From contig NZ_NVQE01000017.1 in the NCBI RefSeq assembly GCF_002591975.1, forward strand, positions 1 through 64,000: a DNA stretch of 64,000 nucleotides, given 5' to 3'. The position numbers and the translations under genes were made by a program. The notes below the pieces were generated by a model that was not told the DNA's origin, did no database searches, and worked only from the letters and a program-made list of their open reading frames with translations. The stretch is from Mycobacterium neglectum. GTDB lineage: Bacteria; Actinomycetota; Actinomycetes; Mycobacteriales; Mycobacteriaceae. Shown here in pieces: positions 61,243 to 64,000 of the stretch (position 1 is the stretch's first letter; each line of letters opens with the position of its first letter).

Positions 61243-62268
61243 TCAGAATCCCGACCCGTGCACCTCATGGCCGGGCTTCTCGGCGGCCAGGCCGCGGTAT
61301 GCCTGTTCGACGGTGGAACCGTGGTTGACGACGGCATCGACCTCGCGGGCAATAGGCATTGAGATGCCGTACTTTTCGGCGAATTCCATGATCACGCTCG
61401 CGGCCTTCACGCCCTCGGCGACCTGATTCATCGAGGAGATGATCTCCTCGATCGACTTGCCGGAACCGAGTTGCTCGCCGACGTGGCGGTTGCGACTGCG
61501 TTGGCTGGTGCATGTGACGATGAGGTCGCCCATACCGGCCAGGCCCGCGAAAGTGTCGCGGTGACCGCCCATCGCTTCGCCGAGCTTCGACATCTCACGC
61601 AAGGCGCGGGCGATCACCATCGCGCGGGTATTTTCGCCGATGCCAAGGGAATAGCCCATCCCGACCGCGATCGCGTACACATTCTTGAGTGCGCCCGCCA
61701 TCTCCACCCCGACGACGTCATCGGTGGTGTAGGTCCGAAATCGCTTCGTGCGGAACAGATTTCCGAGGTTCGCCGCGAGACTCTGGTCGGGCATCGCGAG
61801 CACCGCGGCGGCGGCGTAACCTTCGGCCACCTCTCGCGCGATGTTCGGTCCGGCCAGGATGCCCGCCGGGTGACCGGGCAGCACCTCGTTGACGATCTGG
61901 CTCATCCGGGAGTTTGTGCCCTGCTCGAGGCCCTTCACCAGGGACACCACCGGCACCCACGGCCGTAGTTCCTTGGCCAGGTGCTCGAGTACGCCGCGGA
62001 ACCCATGCGACGGCACACCCATCACGACGACGTCCGCGCACTCGGCGGCCTCGGAGAAGTCGGTAGTGGCCTCCAGCGTCGGCGACAGCTCGACCTCGTT
62101 GCCGAGGTACTTGGTGTTGCGGTGCTTCTCGTTGATGTCGTTGGCGGTCTCCTCGGACCGCACCCACTGCAGCGTTGGCCCGCGTCGGGCGCAGATGGAC
62201 GCCACTGTGGTGCCCCAGGAGCCTCCACCGAGGACGACGACTTTGGGTTCGCGTTGCGAGGGTGCCAT
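61243..62268 (-). CDS. gpsA: glycerol-3-phosphate dehydrogenase [NAD(P)+] GpsA
   Basis: 341-residue enzyme that reduces dihydroxyacetone phosphate to sn-glycerol-3-phosphate for phospholipid synthesis. The NAD(P) site VVLGGGSWGTTVA, SLVKGLEQGT, GPNIAREVAEG, the catalytic lysine in EMAGALKNVYAIAVG and GMGDLIVTC are all present. The ATG at 62268 was chosen over the much longer open frame because TACGCT stands exactly 7 nt upstream (leaderless layout) and GpsA is normally about this length. Confidence 0.95.
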   Translation of the reverse strand: MAPSQREPKVVVLGGGSWGTTVASICARRGPTLQWVRSEETANDINEKHRNTKYLGNEVELSPTLEATTDFSEAAECADVVVMGVPSHGFRGVLEHLAKELRPWVPVVSLVKGLEQGTNSRMSQIVNEVLPGHPAGILAGPNIAREVAEGYAAAAVLAMPDQSLAANLGNLFRTKRFRTYTTDDVVGVEMAGALKNVYAIAVGMGYSLGIGENTRAMVIARALREMSKLGEAMGGHRDTFAGLAGMGDLIVTCTSQRSRNRHVGEQLGSGKSIEEIISSMNQVAEGVKAASVIMEFAEKYGISMPIAREVDAVVNHGSTVEQAYRGLAAEKPGHEVHGSGF

Positions 62269-62275
62269 GCAGCCC

Positions 62276-62281
62276 AGCGTA
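62276..62281 (-). promoter_or_regulatory. leaderless-type -10 box of gpsA
   Basis: On the minus strand TACGCT is followed by GGGCTGC and the ATG at 62268, a 7-nt spacing typical of leaderless mycobacterial transcripts. Confidence 0.5.
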
Positions 62282-62443
62282 TGACTGTGGGCGAGCTGCG
62301 CGGACCGGTTTGTAGCGAACGCATGTGGGTAAATGTCGTGCCAGAGGTGAGACGTCGACACTTTCGGCGCCATTACCCCCATCACCGGGCCGGCACTGTC
62401 GCACGGCTCGCAAATTCTGATCGAGAGGCGCATCATCAGCACC

Positions 62444-63247
62444 ATGAAGCGAGACGTGAGCGCAGAGCTCGAAGTCGCGATCACCGCGCCCACCGAACTG
62501 GAGTTCCAGATCGCCGTCGCGCCGCACCCCAATGCCAAAGTGTCGGAGTCGTTGTCCTTCGTTCTGGATGGAAAACCAGTGCAGCCCTTGGAGATAAGCG
62601 GAACGCATGGGAACCGCATCCATAAGTTGCAGGTGCCGGGCGGGGTGCTGAAGGTCGACTACGCGGCCACCGTCACCGGACGCACCGAGCCGGCGCCAGT
62701 GACCGAGTACGACCAGTCCATGTACCTCCGCCCGAGTCGGTACGCGGAGTCCGATAAGTTCTTCGGCTTCGCGGCAACGGAATTCGGCAAGTATGTCGAT
62801 TCGGAGACTCTGCTGGAGAGGGTGTCCTCATGGGTGGGGACGCGGCTGAGCTACGTGCCGGGATCCAGTGACCCGATCGATGGGGCGGCCGATACCTTGC
62901 TCGCAGGCACCGGTGTCTGCCGTGACTACGCCCACCTGGTGGTGGCGCTACTGAGGGCCGTCTTCGTACCGGCCCGCCTCGTTTCGGTGTATGCGCCGGG
63001 GTTGTACCCGATGGACTTTCACGCCGTGGCCGAGGCGTTCGTCGACGGACAGTGGCGGGTCGTCGACGCGACACTGCTGGCGCCGCGGCAGAGTCTGGTT
63101 CGCATCGCCACCGGCCGCGATGCCGCCGACACCGCCTTCTTGGACAACCACAAGGGTGGAATCAACCTCAACTGGATGACGGTGACCGCCGTCGTGGACG
63201 GCGACCTGCCCTCGGATCACATCGACGAGTTGGTGTCGATCTGCTAG
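62444..63247 (+). CDS. transglutaminase-like domain protein (Rv0565-region type)
   Basis: 267-residue protein with an N-terminal beta-rich domain (LEVAITAPTELEFQIAVAP) and a C-terminal transglutaminase-like core. The core has the cysteine in GVCRDYAHLV (about residue 158), histidine in DFHAVAEAF (about 191) and aspartate in RVVDATL (about 206), a complete triad. Such bacterial proteins are thought to be peptidases or amide-modifying enzymes. It diverges from gpsA; CATCAT seven nt before the ATG may be the -10. Confidence 0.85.
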   Translation: MKRDVSAELEVAITAPTELEFQIAVAPHPNAKVSESLSFVLDGKPVQPLEISGTHGNRIHKLQVPGGVLKVDYAATVTGRTEPAPVTEYDQSMYLRPSRYAESDKFFGFAATEFGKYVDSETLLERVSSWVGTRLSYVPGSSDPIDGAADTLLAGTGVCRDYAHLVVALLRAVFVPARLVSVYAPGLYPMDFHAVAEAFVDGQWRVVDATLLAPRQSLVRIATGRDAADTAFLDNHKGGINLNWMTVTAVVDGDLPSDHIDELVSIC

Positions 63248-63248
63248 A

Positions 63249-63740
63249 TCAGCGGTAGTTGACGAACTGCAGCGCAACCTCGAGGTCGGCGCCCTTGAGC
63301 AACGCCTGAACCGTCTGCAGATCATCACGCTTCTTCGAAGAGACCCGGATCTCCTCGCCCTGGATCTGGGCCTTGACGCCCTTGGGGCCCTCGTCGCGGA
63401 TGATCTTGGTGATCTTCTTGGCGTCCTCGCTGCTGATGCCCTGTTTGATCTGGCCGCTGACCTTGTAGGTCTTGCCCGAGGCCTGCGGCTCGCCCGCGTC
63501 GAAGGCCTTCATCGAGATATCGCGGCGGATCAGCTTCTCCTTGAAGACGTCGATCGCCGCCTTGACCCGCTCCTCGGTCGAGGACGTGATCACGACGGTC
63601 TCCTCGCCCTGCCAGGCGATGGACGTGTCGGTGCCGCGGAAGTCGTAGCGGGTGGACAGCTCCTTGGCTGCCTGGTTCAGTGCGTTGTCGGCCTCTTGAC
63701 GGTCGACCTTGCTCACGATGTCGAATGATGAATCCGCCAT
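63249..63740 (-). CDS. YajQ family nucleotide-binding protein (Rv0566c-like)
   Basis: 163-residue cytosolic protein of the YajQ family (DUF520). Hallmarks: [21 protein letters not shown] at the start, [12 protein letters not shown], and [35 protein letters not shown]. Family members bind nucleotides, cyclic di-GMP in some bacteria, and RNA. The ATG at 63740 follows a GAGGAGG ribosome binding site. It ends 1 nt after the transglutaminase-like gene and is divergent from the tRNA gene. Confidence 0.93.
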   Translation of the reverse strand: MADSSFDIVSKVDRQEADNALNQAAKELSTRYDFRGTDTSIAWQGEETVVITSSTEERVKAAIDVFKEKLIRRDISMKAFDAGEPQASGKTYKVSGQIKQGISSEDAKKITKIIRDEGPKGVKAQIQGEEIRVSSKKRDDLQTVQALLKGADLEVALQFVNYR

Positions 63741-63843
63741 TGGACTCGGTCCTCCTCGATATCTAGTGCGTTTTCGTCTTAGCACCATCCTCGTTGTACC
63801 CTGCTATTCGCACCAAACCGGTACCCGGGGGGTGCAGCACCCA

Positions 63844-63926
63844 GGCAGGTTGCCCGAGCGGCCAATGGGAGCGGACTGTAAATCCGTCGGCTAACGCCTA
63901 CACAGGTTCGAATCCTGTACCTGCCA
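63844..63926 (+). tRNA. tRNA-Tyr (anticodon GTA)
   Basis: The 7-bp acceptor stem GGCAGGT pairs with ACCTGCC, followed by A as discriminator base. The anticodon arm has loop CTGTAAA with anticodon GTA. A long variable arm (class II, as in bacterial tRNA-Tyr) and a T arm with TTCGAAT complete the fold. The CCA end is not encoded (ACCC follows). A strong hairpin lies 27 nt downstream. Confidence 0.96.
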
Positions 63927-63953
63927 CCCTGTGGTGTCGCAAGACAGCGCAAG

Positions 63954-63982
63954 AGCCGCGGACCTGATGCGGGTCCGCGGCT
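63954..63982 (+). terminator. terminator hairpin after tRNA-Tyr
   Basis: AGCCGCGGACC (63954-63964) pairs perfectly with GGTCCGCGGCT (63972-63982) around a 7-nt loop. Outside this, GCAA and TTGC extend the stem with one mismatch. T-poor tail, as is usual in mycobacteria. Confidence 0.75.
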
Positions 63983-64000
63983 GTTGCGTTTGAGGCCCGG

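Overview
The window is a high-GC actinobacterial chromosome segment. Gene content and order point to a rapidly growing Mycobacterium (Mycolicibacterium-type). Its backbone runs in the order I recall for M. tuberculosis Rv0542c-Rv0566c: menE, DUF3349, pitA, a glyoxalase-like gene, an SDR, menB, fadD8, an amidohydrolase, menC, bpoC, menD, a DUF3592 gene, mgtA, menG, menJ, grcC1, htpX, gpsA and a YajQ-type gene. A tRNA-Tyr(GTA) gene closes the window. No species can be named from the sequence alone.

Layout. 1-1.6 kb: HNH/DUF222 endonuclease-like gene. 1.6-9.4 kb: menE, phosphate transporter pitA between two DUF3349 genes, a VOC protein, an extra acyl-CoA ligase with an SDR, then menB with a deazaflavin-dependent reductase-like gene. 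9.5-13.2 kb: HAD hydrolase, divergent from a tightly overlapping four-gene operon (GT2 glycosyltransferase, short acyl-CoA dehydrogenase, PIG-L deacetylase, NodS-like methyltransferase). 13.2-18.6 kb: ECF42-type sigma factor, small RMF-like protein, P-loop kinase, phosphotransferase, fadD8, DUF3253. 18.7-23.2 kb: two secreted proteins, a DGPF/YCII protein with an ECF42-like promoter, two DUF2236 (MpaB/rubber-oxygenase family) genes and a divergent TetR. 23.2-34.1 kb: a complete mce operon (yrbEAB, mceABCDEF, mam, MPT64-like secreted protein) behind a structured leader. 34.1-38.4 kb: amidohydrolase, palindrome-controlled fadD, SOUL and TspO genes. 38.5-50.5 kb: DUF427, menC, GlxA/DJ-1 pair, bpoC, menD, DUF3592, DsbA-like lipoprotein, mgtA, MarR locus, a frameshifted SDR and menG. 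50.6-55.2 kb: sulfonate island (TauD, ABC permease, ATPase, lipoprotein, TauD). 55.2-64 kb: hydrolase, small proteins, menJ, grcC1, htpX, secreted protein, gpsA, transglutaminase-like protein, YajQ-type protein, tRNA-Tyr.

The unifying theme is menaquinone biosynthesis: menD, menC, menE and menB make the naphthoquinone ring, grcC1 probably makes the prenyl tail, menG methylates and menJ saturates an isoprene unit. Accessory blocks for lipid import and activation (mce, three FadD ligases), sulfur scavenging and an apparently undescribed glycolipid/aminosugar-type cluster are interspersed. Several genes have a TANNNT -10 box 6-7 nt before a GTG or ATG, the layout of leaderless mycobacterial promoters, and this was used to choose starts.
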